Below, piece by piece: positions 43,872 through 54,759 of a DNA stretch of 64,000 nucleotides; positions within the stretch are counted from its first letter, which is position 1, and each line of letters opens with the position of its first letter. The notes beneath the pieces were generated by a model. It was not told the DNA's origin, made no database searches, and was given only the letters and a program-made list of their open reading frames with translations. Source of the stretch: Hyphomicrobiales bacterium. GTDB taxonomy: Bacteria; Pseudomonadota; Alphaproteobacteria; Rhizobiales; Rhodobiaceae. The position numbers and the translations under genes were made by a program. The stretch lies in NCBI GenBank assembly GCA_002869065.1, contig PKTR01000001.1:795783-859782 (forward strand), in the 5' to 3' direction.

Positions 43872-46682
43872 TCAGGCGTCGTCGCCGCCGGATGGCGGGG
43901 TCTCGGGACCGTCGCCCTCACCCGAAGCGCCGTTTTCATCCTCGGCACCGGGTTCGTCAACAATCTCGTCCTCGTCCTGCTCCACATCGCTAAGCCGCTC
44001 GACAGAAACGACCTTTTCGTCCGCCGCGGTATGGAACACGCGCACGCCCTGGGTCGAGCGGCCGACGACGGAAATCCCCGAAATCGGGCAGCGGATCAAC
44101 TGGCCGGCGTCGGTGACGAGCATGATCTGATCGCTGTCCTCGACCGGGAAGGATGCGATGAGCGGCCCGTTGCGGTCGTTGACGACCATCGCCGCGATAC
44201 CCTTGCCGCCACGTCCGGACGTCCTGTACTCGAAACTCGACGAGCGCTTGCCGAAGCCGTTCTCCGACAGCGTCAGTATAAACTGCTCGCTCGCGCCCAT
44301 TTCCGCGTAGCGCTCGCTGCCGAGTTCGATCGCGGCGTCGGCGCCGGCTTCCTCGTCGCCATCCTCGACAACGGCTTCGGCATCCGTTTCGCCATTCACC
44401 GCGCGCCGCATCTTCAGGTAGGCGTTGCGCTCCGCCGGCGTCGCATCGAAATGGCGCAGGATCGCCATCGAGATCGGCCGGTCGCCATCGCCGAGATTGA
44501 TACCGCGAACACCCATGGAATCGCGGCTCTGGAATACCCGCACATCGCCGACGGGGAAACGGATGCAGCGTCCGAGCGCCGTCGTGATGATGACGTCGTC
44601 GTCCTCGGTACAGGTCTCGACACCGAGGATATCGACCCCTTCATCGAGCTTCATGGCGATCTTGCCGTTCTGGCGTATCCCCGTGAAATCGCTCAACTTG
44701 TTGCGCCGTACCGAGCCCGTTGTCGTAGCGAACATGACGTCGAGCGTATCCCAGCTGTCCTCATCCTCGGGCAGCGGCATGATCGTCGTGACACGCTCGT
44801 TCGACTGGATCGGCAGGAGATTGACCAGCGCCTTGCCGCGCGCCTGCGGCGCCGCGAGCGGCAGCTGATAGACCTTCTTCTTGTAGGCAATGCCGCGCGA
44901 GGTGAAGAACACGACCGGCGTGTGCGTATTGGCGACGAACAGGCGAACGACGAAATCGTCCTCCTTCATCGACATGCCCGAGCGCCCCTTGCCTCCGCGG
45001 CGCTGCGCCCGATAGGTCGACAGCGGAACGCGCTTGATGTAGCCGCCATGGGTGACGGTCACCACCATGTCTTCGCGCTGAATGAGGTCTTCGTCCTCGA
45101 AATCGCCGAGCGCATCGGAAATCTCGGTCTTGCGCGGGGTGGCAAAAAGCTCGCGGATCTCGGCGAGCTCATTCTTGATGATCTCCTGGATCCGCGCCCG
45201 CGAGCGCAGGATTTCCAGATATTCGCGGATTTCGGATGCGAGCTTTTCGAGTTCGTCGCCGATCTCGTCGCGACCGAGCGCCGTCAGCCGTTGCAGGCGC
45301 AGATCGAGGATCGCCCGTGCCTGCTCTTCCGACAGACGATAGGTCCCGTCTTCGTCGACCCGATGGCGCGGATCGTCGATCAGCGCGATCAGCGGCGCCA
45401 CGTCGCTCGCCGGCCAGTGCCGCTCCATCAACTGCGCGCGCGCCGTCGCCGGATCGGGCGCGGTACGGATCAGTTTGATGACTTCGTCGATATTGGCAAC
45501 CGCGATCGCCAGGCCGACAAGAACATGCGCCCGGTTGCGCGCCTTGTTGAGCAGGAACTTGGTGCGCCGGCTGACAACTTCTTCGCGGAACGCAATGAAG
45601 GCAGTCAGCATGTCGCGCAGATTGTGCTGCGACGGACGCCCGCCGTTCAGTGCCACCATGTTGGCGCCAAACGTCGTCTGCAGTGCCGAGAAGCGATAGA
45701 GCTGGTTGAGCACGACATCGGCAACCGCATCGCGCTTCAGCTCGATGACAACGCGCATACCGGTGCGGTCGGACTCGTCGCGGATGTCGGAGATGCCTTC
45801 GATGCGCTTCTCGCGCACCAGTTCGGCGATCTTCTCGATCATCGACGCCTTGTTCACCTGATACGGAATGGCGTGAACGATCAACGCCTCACGATCCTTG
45901 CGCACCATTTCGGTGGTGACCACGCCGCGCATGACGATCGAGCCGCGGCCGGTCTCGTAAGCCGAGCGAATGCCCGAACGGCCGAGGATCATCGCCCCCG
46001 TCGGGAAGTCCGGCCCCGGGATGATGTGCATCAGCTCTTCGAGCGGCAGCGCCGGATCATTGATCAGCGCCACGGTACCGTCGATCACCTCGCCGAGATT
46101 GTGCGGCGGGATATTGGTCGCCATGCCGACCGCGATGCCGCCGCCACCATTGACCAACAGATTGGGGAAGCGCGCCGGCATGACCGTCGGCTCGCTTTCC
46201 GAATTGTCATAGTTCTCCTGAAAATCGACCGTATCCTTGTCCAGGTCGAACAGAAGGCTGTGTGCCGGCCGCGCCAGACGAACTTCCGTATAACGCATGG
46301 CAGCCGGCGGATCGCCGTCGACCGAGCCGAAATTGCCCTGCCCGTCGACAAGCGGCAGGCGCATGGAAAAGTCCTGCGCCATACGCACCAGCGCGTCATA
46401 GACGGCCTGGTCGCCATGCGGATGATATTTACCGATAACGTCGCCGACCACGCGGGCCGACTTGCGATACGGCTTGTTCCACTCATAGCCGTTCTCGTGC
46501 ATCGAATAGAGGATGCGGCGATGCACAGGTTTGAGGCCGTCGCGAACGTCGGGCAACGCGCGGGACACGATCACGCTCATGGCGTAATCGAGATACGACC
46601 GCTTCATCTCGTCAGTGATCGAGATCGGTCTGATATCCTGCGGCAGGGGTTCGTGTGGCGGCGTCTTTTTGTCGTCCGACAA
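43872..46682 (-). CDS. gyrA: DNA gyrase subunit A
   Basis: 936 residues. N-terminal breakage-reunion domain with [14 protein letters not shown], the helix-turn segment [20 protein letters not shown] (86-105) and the catalytic Tyr in AAMRYTE (about 131); a C-terminal six-bladed beta-pinwheel with repeated GxGxxG-like blades and the GyrA box QRRGGKG (about 560). An acidic tail follows. The residue equal to E. coli Ser83 is Gln here (Q92); the equivalent of Asp87 is kept. It makes the gyrase tetramer with GyrB. Confidence 0.95.
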   Translation of the reverse strand: MSDDKKTPPHEPLPQDIRPISITDEMKRSYLDYAMSVIVSRALPDVRDGLKPVHRRILYSMHENGYEWNKPYRKSARVVGDVIGKYHPHGDQAVYDALVRMAQDFSMRLPLVDGQGNFGSVDGDPPAAMRYTEVRLARPAHSLLFDLDKDTVDFQENYDNSESEPTVMPARFPNLLVNGGGGIAVGMATNIPPHNLGEVIDGTVALINDPALPLEELMHIIPGPDFPTGAMILGRSGIRSAYETGRGSIVMRGVVTTEMVRKDREALIVHAIPYQVNKASMIEKIAELVREKRIEGISDIRDESDRTGMRVVIELKRDAVADVVLNQLYRFSALQTTFGANMVALNGGRPSQHNLRDMLTAFIAFREEVVSRRTKFLLNKARNRAHVLVGLAIAVANIDEVIKLIRTAPDPATARAQLMERHWPASDVAPLIALIDDPRHRVDEDGTYRLSEEQARAILDLRLQRLTALGRDEIGDELEKLASEIREYLEILRSRARIQEIIKNELAEIRELFATPRKTEISDALGDFEDEDLIQREDMVVTVTHGGYIKRVPLSTYRAQRRGGKGRSGMSMKEDDFVVRLFVANTHTPVVFFTSRGIAYKKKVYQLPLAAPQARGKALVNLLPIQSNERVTTIMPLPEDEDSWDTLDVMFATTTGSVRRNKLSDFTGIRQNGKIAMKLDEGVDILGVETCTEDDDVIITTALGRCIRFPVGDVRVFQSRDSMGVRGINLGDGDRPISMAILRHFDATPAERNAYLKMRRAVNGETDAEAVVEDGDEEAGADAAIELGSERYAEMGASEQFILTLSENGFGKRSSSFEYRTSGRGGKGIAAMVVNDRNGPLIASFPVEDSDQIMLVTDAGQLIRCPISGISVVGRSTQGVRVFHTAADEKVVSVERLSDVEQDEDEIVDEPGAEDENGASGEGDGPETPPSGGDDA

Positions 46683-46918
46683 GGGGCTTCTCTTCGGCTC
46701 TTTCGTGGTCCGCTTCTTATAGCCGATTCACCCGGCCAAAGCCAATTCGCCGCACCTCGCGAAGACATTGTTTTTATTTCGGTTTTTCAACGCGTTATCG
46801 ACAGTTCTCCAAACCGTCCACAAGGCTTTGCCGGCAATGCGCCGACGACACCGCGGTTGCACCCGACTCACGACCTGATAGGCTCGCCCTTCGGCATCGC
46901 GCCAGGCTGCGGGGACCC

Positions 46919-47545
46919 ATGGAAATCGACTACTTCGTCAACGCCTTCACGACCCTGTTCGTGACCATCGACCCGATCGGTCTGGCACCGATCTTTCTGG
47001 CCGTCACCGCCGGCGCACGCTCCGAGGCGCGCCGCGCCATCGCCTATCGCGCCTGCCTGATCGCATTCGGAATTCTTGTTACCTTCACGCTGGTCGGCAA
47101 TCCGCTGCTTTCGGTTCTCGGCATCTCGATCCCCGCGTTCCGCATCGCGGGCGGCCTGCTGCTGTTCTGGACCGCCTTTGAAATGGTGTTCGAGAAGCGT
47201 CAGCAGAGAAAGACGGAGACAGCCGAAAAAGCTGTCGAGGAGGAAACCCATGCCGACCTCGCGGTCTTCCCGCTCGCCATTCCGCTGATCTCGGGTCCGG
47301 GATCGATTTCGGCCGCCCTGCTGCTCGCCACCAAAGCGCCGAACTGGCTGGTCCTTGCCGGCCTGATCGGAATCATTGCCGTTCTGATCTCTATGGTGCT
47401 CGTCGTCTTCCTGCTCGCTAGCAGCATCCACCGACACATCACCGCGACCGCGCAGGCCGTCCTGACCCGCCTGCTCGGCGTGTTACTCGCAGCCCTCGCC
47501 GTGCAGTTCGTCGCCGAAGGCGTCAAGGCATTCGGCGCGCTGTAA
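46919..47545 (+). CDS. MarC-family membrane protein
   Basis: 208 residues from ATG 46919. Six hydrophobic segments; the MarC signatures NAFTTLFVTIDPIGLAPIF near the start and AIPLISGPGSISAALL at about 120-135 are clear. MarC proteins are integral inner-membrane proteins once linked to multiple antibiotic resistance; transport substrates are not established. It is divergent from gyrA (236 bp between starts). A hairpin at about 47549-47580 (ACCCGGCCGGG with CCCGACCGGGT) ends the gene. Confidence 0.88.
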   Translation: MEIDYFVNAFTTLFVTIDPIGLAPIFLAVTAGARSEARRAIAYRACLIAFGILVTFTLVGNPLLSVLGISIPAFRIAGGLLLFWTAFEMVFEKRQQRKTETAEKAVEEETHADLAVFPLAIPLISGPGSISAALLLATKAPNWLVLAGLIGIIAVLISMVLVVFLLASSIHRHITATAQAVLTRLLGVLLAALAVQFVAEGVKAFGAL

Positions 47546-47548
47546 AGA

Positions 47549-47587
47549 AAACCCGGCCGGGATGCCTCCCGACCGGGTTTCCTGTTT
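47549..47587. terminator. bidirectional terminator between marC and the RND pump
   Basis: AAACCCGGCCGGG pairs with CCCGACCGGGTTT across a six-base loop, followed by CCTGTTTTT. Placed between convergent genes. Confidence 0.75.
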
Positions 47588-47611
47588 TTCCAGCGCCGGG
47601 CAAGCCGAACG

Positions 47612-50600
47612 CTATTTGGCGTCTTCAGCCGTCCAGCCGAACTTCTTCTTGTCATCACGCAGCGCGATATAGATCGCCGGGATGACCAGCACCGTCAGCA
47701 ACGTCGACGACACCAGACCGAACAGCAGCGAGATCGCCAGACCCTGGAAGATCGGGTCGAACAGGATCACGGCCGCACCGATCATCGCCGCGACCGCGGT
47801 CAGAAGGATCGGCTTGAAGCGGATCGAACCGGCCTCGATGAGGATCTCCCGCAAGGTGCGGTCTGGCGCCCGTAGATGATTGATGAAATCGACCAGCAGG
47901 ATCGAGTTTCGAACGATGATGCCGGCCAGTGCGATGAAGCCAATCATCGACGTCGCCGTGAACGGCGCATTGAACAGCCAGTGGCCGAACATGATGCCGA
48001 TCAGCGTCAGCGGCACCGGCGTCAGGATCACCAGGGGGATCTTGAACGAGCGGAACTGGGCGACCACCAGAACGTAAATGCCGAGAATCGCGATGGCAAA
48101 CGCAGCACCCATGTCGCGGAAGGTCACGAACGTCACCTCCCACTCACCATCCCAGAGCATCGCCGGTTTCGACTCGTCCGCCGGCTGACCATGGAACAGG
48201 ATCTCCGGCTTCGGCAGATTACCCCAGTCGTGGTTTTCCACCCGATCGGCGACCTCCATCATGCCGTAGACCGGCGCCTCGAACGCGCCCGCCAGTTCGG
48301 CGGAGATCATTTCCGCATTGCGTCCGTTATGGCGGAAGATCGGATAGGACGTCGGCTCTTCCGAAACCCGCACGACATCGCCGAGCTCGACCACGGAGCG
48401 ATTGCCCGGCAGGGCATTCGCCGCGACCGGCGTCGACAGAAGCCGCTCGCTGATCTGCAAATCCTTCTTCGGCAGCCGCACCGCGATCTCGACCGGATGA
48501 CGCCCCTCGCCGCGATGCGAATAGCCAACCGTCACGCCACCGACCAGCTGGGTGATCGTGTCGTAGACGTCCTGCTGTTCCACATTGTGGTACTCGAGGT
48601 TGTCCTGATCGATGCGGATGCGTTCGCGAACCGTACGCTCGCCGAAGCTGTCATCGACGTCGACGATGAACGGCACGCCTTCGAAAATCTTGCGCAACTC
48701 CGAAGCAACCGCGCGGCGCGTTTCCGCGTCCGGTCCATAGACCTCCGCCAGCAGGGTCGCCAGCACCGGCGGTCCGGGCGGCACTTCCACCACCTTGATT
48801 GACGTACCAGGCGGAATATCGAGCCCCTTCAACCGTTCGCGCACATCGAGCGCGATCTCGTGACTGGTCCGCTCGCGTTCGGTCTTCGGCGACAGGTTGA
48901 GCTGCAGATCGCCCAATTCCGGATTTTCGCGCAGATAGTAGTGCCGCACCAACCCATTGAAGTTGAACGGTGCCGCCGTGCCGGAATGGGACTGCACCGA
49001 AACCAGTTCGGTAAGGTCGGAAAGCCGTTCCGCAGCAAGCGTCAGCACCCGGTCGGTCGCCTCAAGCGACGAACCTTCCGGCAGATCGACGACAACCTGG
49101 ATTTCCGACTTGTTGTCGAAAGGCAGCAGCTTGACCGTCACGTCCTTGGTGGCAAACAGCATGGTCGATGCGACCGTCCCCGCGCCGACCAGCAGCAGGA
49201 ATATCCAGGCGCCCGAACGCGTCGACACGATGGGCTTGGCCGCGATCCGGTAGAGCTTGCCGAGCGCCCCGCCATGGCCTCCGCCATGGGCTTCCTCGCC
49301 GCCATGATCGCCCGAGCCGAACCGCATCATCAGCCACGGCGTCAGGATCACGGCAACGAAAAACGAGAACAGCATCGCGGCCGACGCATTGGCCGGAATC
49401 GGGCTCATATAGGGGCCCATCAGGCCGGACACGAACAGCATCGGCAAAAGCGCGGCAATCACCGTCAGCGTCGCGACGATGGTCGGATTGCCTACTTCGG
49501 CAACGGCCTCGATGGCCGCCTGCGCCCGCGAGCGCCCGTCGTGCATGCTCCAGTGTCGGGCGATGTTCTCGATCACCACGATCGCATCGTCGACGAGAAT
49601 ACCAATCGAAAAGATCAGCGCGAAAAGGCTCACCCGGTTGATCGTGTAGCCCATCAGCCAGGACGCCAACAACGTCAGCAGGATGGTGGTCGGAATGACA
49701 ATGAGGACGACGATGCCCTCGCGCCAGCCAATCACGAGGCCGACGAGAAGCACGATCGAAATCGTGGCGAGCGCCAGATGGAACAAAAGCTCGTTAGCTT
49801 TTTCATTCGCCGTCTCGCCGTAGTCGCGGGTGATCTCGACGGTGAGGTCGGCCGGAACCAGACGGTCCTCGAGCATATGAACGCGTTCGAGCACCTCCTC
49901 GGCAATGACCACCGCGTTCGCGCCGGCGCGCTTGGCGACCGCCACCTCGACGGCCGGAACGCGGATCATGCCGCCCTTGCCGTCCGACACCATGTGCCAG
50001 ACGCGATGCTCTTCGGGAACGGAGTCGACGACGACCTTCGCCACGTCGCGGACATAGACCGGACGCCCGTCACGCGCCGTAATCAGAAGGAGTCCGATAT
50101 CGGGCACGCCGTTCAGCGTCTGCCCGGCGACGATCGGGATGTTGCGGTTCTGGTCGCGCGCATCGCCGGCAACGAAGGACCGGTTCGCCTGTTGCACCTT
50201 GCCGACAAGCTGGGCGAGCGTGATGCCGTAAAGCGCCAGGCGCTCCGGGTCCGGCTCGACGCGGATCTGCTTCGCCCGCCCACCGACCAGATAGGTCAGG
50301 CCGACATCGGGGAGCTTGGCCACCTCTACGCGCAGCTCCTCGGCGATGCTGCGCAAGCCGACATCGGACCAACGATCCGCCGCCTCTGGCTTCGGCGCCA
50401 GCGTCAGGACCACGATGGCAACGTCATCGATGCCGCGCCCGACCACCAGCGGCTCGGGAATACCGACCGGTATCTGGTCCATATTGGCGCGCAGCTTTTC
50501 GTGCACGCGCAGGATCGCGTCGTCGGCATTGGTGCCTACATAGAACCGCGCGGTCACCGTCAGCCGGTCGTCGTTGGTCTGCGAATAGACATGCTCGACG

Positions 50601-50842
50601 CCGTCGATCGCCTTGACGATGGCCTCGAGCGGCTCGGTGATGAGCTTCATCGCGTCGTCGGCCTTGAGGCCATCGGCAGTGACGAAGATATCGACGAGAG
50701 GCACCGAAATCTGCGGTTCTTCCTCACGCGGAAGCTGCATCAGCGCGACCAGCCCGACCGCGATCGAGGCCAGCAGGAACAAGGGCGTCAGCGGCGACGA
50801 AATGAACGCGCTGGTCAGTCGCCCGGAAAGACCGAGCTTCAT
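47612..50842 (-). CDS. RND efflux transporter permease
   Basis: 1076 residues with the RND layout: one TM segment (about 17-35), a large periplasmic domain, TM2-7 (about 345-530), a second periplasmic domain and TM8-12 (about 880-1060). The motif D with GILVDDAIVVIENI (proton-relay Asp pair) lies in TM4. A His/Gly stretch (GGEEAHGGGHGG, about 515-525) in the cytoplasmic loop may bind metal. The paired adaptor gene overlaps its start by 4 bp. No outer-membrane factor is adjacent. The substrate is unknown; the HAE1-like group includes many drug and solvent pumps. Confidence 0.92.
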   Translation of the reverse strand: MKLGLSGRLTSAFISSPLTPLFLLASIAVGLVALMQLPREEEPQISVPLVDIFVTADGLKADDAMKLITEPLEAIVKAIDGVEHVYSQTNDDRLTVTARFYVGTNADDAILRVHEKLRANMDQIPVGIPEPLVVGRGIDDVAIVVLTLAPKPEAADRWSDVGLRSIAEELRVEVAKLPDVGLTYLVGGRAKQIRVEPDPERLALYGITLAQLVGKVQQANRSFVAGDARDQNRNIPIVAGQTLNGVPDIGLLLITARDGRPVYVRDVAKVVVDSVPEEHRVWHMVSDGKGGMIRVPAVEVAVAKRAGANAVVIAEEVLERVHMLEDRLVPADLTVEITRDYGETANEKANELLFHLALATISIVLLVGLVIGWREGIVVLIVIPTTILLTLLASWLMGYTINRVSLFALIFSIGILVDDAIVVIENIARHWSMHDGRSRAQAAIEAVAEVGNPTIVATLTVIAALLPMLFVSGLMGPYMSPIPANASAAMLFSFFVAVILTPWLMMRFGSGDHGGEEAHGGGHGGALGKLYRIAAKPIVSTRSGAWIFLLLVGAGTVASTMLFATKDVTVKLLPFDNKSEIQVVVDLPEGSSLEATDRVLTLAAERLSDLTELVSVQSHSGTAAPFNFNGLVRHYYLRENPELGDLQLNLSPKTERERTSHEIALDVRERLKGLDIPPGTSIKVVEVPPGPPVLATLLAEVYGPDAETRRAVASELRKIFEGVPFIVDVDDSFGERTVRERIRIDQDNLEYHNVEQQDVYDTITQLVGGVTVGYSHRGEGRHPVEIAVRLPKKDLQISERLLSTPVAANALPGNRSVVELGDVVRVSEEPTSYPIFRHNGRNAEMISAELAGAFEAPVYGMMEVADRVENHDWGNLPKPEILFHGQPADESKPAMLWDGEWEVTFVTFRDMGAAFAIAILGIYVLVVAQFRSFKIPLVILTPVPLTLIGIMFGHWLFNAPFTATSMIGFIALAGIIVRNSILLVDFINHLRAPDRTLREILIEAGSIRFKPILLTAVAAMIGAAVILFDPIFQGLAISLLFGLVSSTLLTVLVIPAIYIALRDDKKKFGWTAEDAK

Positions 50843-51843
50843 GGCTTCACCAGCCGGTCGCCCGCCGCGACGCCCGAGAGAACTTCAATGAACGGCTTGT
50901 CGTCATGGCGCACGATCTGGCCGAGCTGCACGACGACGTCGATCGGCTCGCCTTCGCCCCGCTGCAACTTGACGAAATCGGTACCATAGCGGGTGAAGAC
51001 ATAGTCCTCGGGCAACAAAAACGTCGTGCGCGTGCCGGCCGAAACGCGAACCAGGGCCCGTTCCCCGACGAAATAGCTGCCGAGATCGGCGACAGCGGCA
51101 TCTGCGACCACACGACCGTTCTGCAGTTCCGGATAGACCTGCTGAATTGTGCCGGTGCGCACCTCGGTGTCCTTGTCGAGCTCGCGGTCACCGACGAAGA
51201 TCACGTCGCCCTCCTTCATGAAGCGGGCGTGGCGCTCCGGCACTTCAAGACGGAGGATATAGCCTTCGGCGGCGATGGTCGCGATGGTCTCACCAGGCAA
51301 CACCACGCTGCCCGCCGTCACCGGCACGCTGAGCACACGACCGGCCTGCGGCGCGACAACGGCACCTTCGGCGAGCTGCTGCACGACGACGGAGCGCTCG
51401 GCCTCGGCCGATTCCATTTTCTTCGAAGCGACCTCGAATGCGGTTGCCAGTGTGTCGAGCCGCGCCTGAGCGATGATGCCGCGGCTCTGCAACTGCTTGC
51501 CGCGCTCAAGCTCCGTGCGCGCGTTTTCCACCTCGGCGGCAACCGCACGGATCTGGGCTGCAAGCGCATCGAGCTTCAGCGCCAGCTTGGTATCGCCGAC
51601 TGTTGCGATCTGCTGCTCGGCGGTCACCGACATGCCTTCATCGACCGTCAGTTCCGCAACCGTGCCGCCAATGCGCGCCCGCGCCGGGATCGTGTCGACA
51701 CTGCGCACCTCGGCATAAACCGTCTTGGTGTCTTCGATCTCGACCGGCTCAACCGTGAGGGTCTCGGCGGCAAACGCCGCGCCCGACGCACTGCCGGCAT
51801 ACACCACCGCAGCCGCAAAAACTGCTCTCCAAGAAGCTTTCAT
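50839..51843 (-). CDS. RND periplasmic adaptor (membrane fusion protein)
   Basis: 334 residues. A signal peptide (about 1-26), then a short beta-lipoyl-like half (ARIGGTVAELTVDEG), a coiled-coil hairpin (about 90-150, with many Ala/Glu/Gln), the second lipoyl half (VVAPQAGRVLSV) and a beta-barrel. It links the permease to an outer-membrane channel. Operon with the downstream permease (ATGA overlap). Confidence 0.92.
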   Translation of the reverse strand: MKASWRAVFAAAVVYAGSASGAAFAAETLTVEPVEIEDTKTVYAEVRSVDTIPARARIGGTVAELTVDEGMSVTAEQQIATVGDTKLALKLDALAAQIRAVAAEVENARTELERGKQLQSRGIIAQARLDTLATAFEVASKKMESAEAERSVVVQQLAEGAVVAPQAGRVLSVPVTAGSVVLPGETIATIAAEGYILRLEVPERHARFMKEGDVIFVGDRELDKDTEVRTGTIQQVYPELQNGRVVADAAVADLGSYFVGERALVRVSAGTRTTFLLPEDYVFTRYGTDFVKLQRGEGEPIDVVVQLGQIVRHDDKPFIEVLSGVAAGDRLVKP

Positions 51844-51941
51844 CGCCCCACTTCCGTCTATCTAGCCATTGCCCGCCGACCGGGAGGTTGGTCGACCATA
51901 TATTAGAATTTGCTCACATATGGCCGACTTGCCCCGATTTC

Positions 51942-52325
51942 TCAAGGCTCCAAACGGATAATTCGCTCTTCACCGCCGTAGGCGTGAACGGAATCACGCG
52001 CGCGCACGGTCACAGACTCAACACCTTCCGGGATACTTATGCCCGACTTGCTGCGGGTAAACGGCTGTTCCGCGACATGAGGATGCGCCAGCACCCGGGT
52101 CGCCAGAACCGTCCCGTCGGGAGCCAGCACTTCCCAGCGGTCGGCATAATGATCCCAGCCGGAATCAGCATGGCGCACCGTAACATGAAACGTCCACGTG
52201 CCGTCAGCGCGTTTCGCCGTCTTGACCGCGAGAACGTCGGCCTTTCCGGCCATCGCCGCCGCCGGAACCGATGCCATTGCCAACGCCAGGCCGATACCGA
52301 GACAATACCGCACGATCCCGTTCAT
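51942..52325 (-). CDS. exported conserved hypothetical protein
   Basis: 127 residues with a signal peptide (about 1-26, LGIGLALAMASVPAAAMA). The mature part holds FHVTVRHADSGWDHYADRWEV and VLAHPHVAEQPFTRS, which is a conserved small beta-sandwich family in alphaproteobacteria, several His and Asp suggesting metal binding. No function is known to me. It stands alone between the RND operon and the divergent CDF gene. Confidence 0.8.
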   Translation of the reverse strand: MNGIVRYCLGIGLALAMASVPAAAMAGKADVLAVKTAKRADGTWTFHVTVRHADSGWDHYADRWEVLAPDGTVLATRVLAHPHVAEQPFTRSKSGISIPEGVESVTVRARDSVHAYGGEERIIRLEP

Positions 52326-52410
52326 TTAGCATCCTTTCGGTTGATCCCGCCCGCTAACCTTTTTATTCCATTGGTCACGATATGCGGCTCATATTTACGC
52401 GAGGTGCCCG

Positions 52411-53394
52411 ATGGCCCATGGATCGAAGAAGGTGATTTTCGCCGCGCTCGCGGGTAACTCACTGATCGCCGTGACGAAATTCGTCGCCGCCTCCATCACC
52501 GGTTCGTCGGCGATGCTGTCCGAGGGCATCCACTCCCTCGTCGACACCGGTAATCAGGGCCTGCTGCTCTACGGCATGAAACGCGCCGCCCGCCCGGCCG
52601 ACAGGAACCACCCGTTCGGCTATGGCGTCGAGCTCTATTTCTGGGCCTTCGTCGTCGCGATCCTGATCTTCGCCGTCGGCTCCGGCGTGTCGATTTACGA
52701 GGGCATCCAGAAGGTGCTGCATCCCCATCCCGTCGAAAGCCCGTATATCGCCTACGGGGTGCTCATTCTGGCGATGATCTTCGAGGCCGGCGCATGGTTC
52801 ATAGCCTTCAAGGAATTCGCCAACGTCAAGGGAAAGCTCGGCTACCTGGAAGCCGTGCGGGTCTCCAAGGACCCCACCGTCTTCACCGTCCTGTTCGAGG
52901 ACACCGCGGCCATGCTCGGCCTGCTCGTTGCCTTTTTCGGCCTCATCGGCACGCAATATCTGGGCCTCCTCTGGCTCGATGGTGCGGCCTCGATCATGAT
53001 CGGCCTGATCCTGGCTGCGACCGCCGCCCTGCTCGCCTACGAGACCAAGGGCCTGATCATCGGCGAGGCTGCCGACCCCGAAGTGGTCGAGACCATCGAG
53101 CGGATCGTCGCCGCGACGCCGACCGTCCGCCATCTCAACGAGCTGCGCACGCTGCATCGCGGCCCGGCCGACATCCTCTTGGCGTTGTCAGTGGATTTCG
53201 AGGACTACCTGCCGGCCGGCAAGGTCGAGGAAGCGATCTATTCGATGGAACAGGCGATCCGTGCCCGTTTCCCAACCATCAGCAATGTCTTCATCGAGGT
53301 TCAGGCCAAACGCCACCACGAGCTGCTCGCGGAAGAAACCGGCAACGGCCTCGTCGACGAGCCTGACGCGGCGCCCGAAACACCCTCCGCCTGA
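52411..53394 (+). CDS. cation diffusion facilitator family transporter
   Basis: 327 residues. Six membrane segments up to about residue 210; TM2 carries SEGIHSLVDTGNQ, where the typical HSxxD metal site appears as HSLVD, and TM5 has LWLDGAASIMIG (D-A-x-x-S type). The C-terminal cytoplasmic domain (about 215-310) fits the dimerisation domain. It exports divalent metals such as zinc, manganese or iron in exchange for protons. The gene ends beside the convergent response-regulator gene; a small hairpin (CGGGG/CCCCG at about 53397-53410) lies between. Confidence 0.88.
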   Translation: MAHGSKKVIFAALAGNSLIAVTKFVAASITGSSAMLSEGIHSLVDTGNQGLLLYGMKRAARPADRNHPFGYGVELYFWAFVVAILIFAVGSGVSIYEGIQKVLHPHPVESPYIAYGVLILAMIFEAGAWFIAFKEFANVKGKLGYLEAVRVSKDPTVFTVLFEDTAAMLGLLVAFFGLIGTQYLGLLWLDGAASIMIGLILAATAALLAYETKGLIIGEAADPEVVETIERIVAATPTVRHLNELRTLHRGPADILLALSVDFEDYLPAGKVEEAIYSMEQAIRARFPTISNVFIEVQAKRHHELLAEETGNGLVDEPDAAPETPSA

Positions 53395-53412
53395 AACGGG
53401 GGCCTACCCCGC

Positions 53413-54759
53413 CTATTTCAGGCCGTAGCGCTTCACCAGCCGGTAGACGTTGCGCTCGCTGATGCCGAGCGACTCGGCGATCTGCATGCGGTGGCCGCCA
53501 TACTTGCGATAGAGATTGAGGAAGTAGCCGCGCTTGACCTCTTCGAGCGTCGGCTCGGATTCGAACGCCAGCTTGACCGTGAACGACCCCGCAGCCCCGA
53601 ATGGCCGCGACACCGAAAGCCCGAGATGCTTGGCGGTGATCACCGGCTCCTGGCCGGAGATGATGATCGCCCGCTCGATCACGTTGCGCAGCTCACGCAC
53701 GTTGCCCGGCCAGTCGTAGGCGAGCAGCGCGCGCTCGGCGTCCGGTGCAATCTCTTTCGAGATGCGCCGCGAGAAATCGTGATTGGCAAGAAAATGCCGG
53801 GCCAGTTCCGGAATATCGTCACGCCGTGACCGCAGCGGCGGCACATCGATCACGAAGGCGCTCAGACGGTAGAACAGGTCCGGCCGGAACTGCCCGTCAT
53901 TGACGATATCGGTGAGGTCCCGATTGGTCGCCGCAACGACCCTTGTTTCCGCCAGAAGGTCCTTCAGGCCGCCGAAGCGGCGGTAGCGGCCGCTCTCGAT
54001 GGTACGCAGCAGCTTCGCCTGCATCGAGGTCGAAATCTCGCTGATCTCATCAAGGAACAGCGTGCCGCCATTGGCGGTTTCGATCAGGCCACTCTTGAAC
54101 GCCGGCGCGCCGGTAAACGCGCCCTCCTCGTGGCCGAACAGCTCGGATTCGAACATCGTCTCCTGCAGCGTGCAGCAATCGAGCGCGACGAAGTTCTTCT
54201 CCGCCCGACCGCTGCGATCGTGGATCTCACGCGCCACGAGCTCCTTGCCGACGCCGCTTTCGCCCTGGATCAGCACGGTGGTGTTTTCTTCCGCGACCGC
54301 CTCGATCAGCCGTTCGACGCGGGCCAGTTCCTCGCTCGAGCCGATCAGGAACGACTGGCGCCAGGCGCTCTGCCGGGTGCGGTAGAACTGGACACTCTTG
54401 CGCAGTTCGACATTGTCGAGCGTTCGCGCGACCGCCAACTCGAGCTCTTCCAGATTGACCGGCTTGACCAGATATTCACTGGCGCCGGCCCGCATCGCCG
54501 CAACCGCCTGCTCGATGGAGCCGTAAGCGGTCAGCACGATCAGCGGCGTCTGCGGCACCAGCTTGGCAACCAGTTCAAATCCGTCGGCATCCGGCAGGCG
54601 GATATCGAGTAGGATCAGATCCGGCTCCGTCGTTTCCAGAAAGCGTTCCGCTTCGGCCCACGACGCCGCGCCATGGGCTGCGAAATCGAGCATGCCGAGC
54701 TGCGAAACAATAAGATGGTTGAGAACCTTGTCGTCCTCGATGACGAGAATTGTCTTCAT
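53413..54759 (-). CDS. NtrC-family sigma-54-dependent response regulator
   Basis: 448 residues. Receiver domain about 1-120 with phosphoacceptor Asp in [13 protein letters not shown]+ domain about 135-375 with Walker A GESGVGKE and the sigma-54 contact loop GAFTGA, and a Fis-type HTH at the end ([20 protein letters not shown]). The start overlaps the kinase gene by 4 bp (ATGA), so they form a pair. It is the last gene of the molybdoenzyme locus and would switch on sigma-54 promoters, the most probable target being the promoter upstream of the repeat-protein gene beyond the right edge. Confidence 0.93.
   Translation of the reverse strand: MKTILVIEDDKVLNHLIVSQLGMLDFAAHGAASWAEAERFLETTEPDLILLDIRLPDADGFELVAKLVPQTPLIVLTAYGSIEQAVAAMRAGASEYLVKPVNLEELELAVARTLDNVELRKSVQFYRTRQSAWRQSFLIGSSEELARVERLIEAVAEENTTVLIQGESGVGKELVAREIHDRSGRAEKNFVALDCCTLQETMFESELFGHEEGAFTGAPAFKSGLIETANGGTLFLDEISEISTSMQAKLLRTIESGRYRRFGGLKDLLAETRVVAATNRDLTDIVNDGQFRPDLFYRLSAFVIDVPPLRSRRDDIPELARHFLANHDFSRRISKEIAPDAERALLAYDWPGNVRELRNVIERAIIISGQEPVITAKHLGLSVSRPFGAAGSFTVKLAFESEPTLEEVKRGYFLNLYRKYGGHRMQIAESLGISERNVYRLVKRYGLK

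Noticed and set aside
43842..46964. 1040-codon open frame opposite gyrA
   Set aside because: Antisense shadow of gyrA; composition is Arg/His/Asp-rich without domains.
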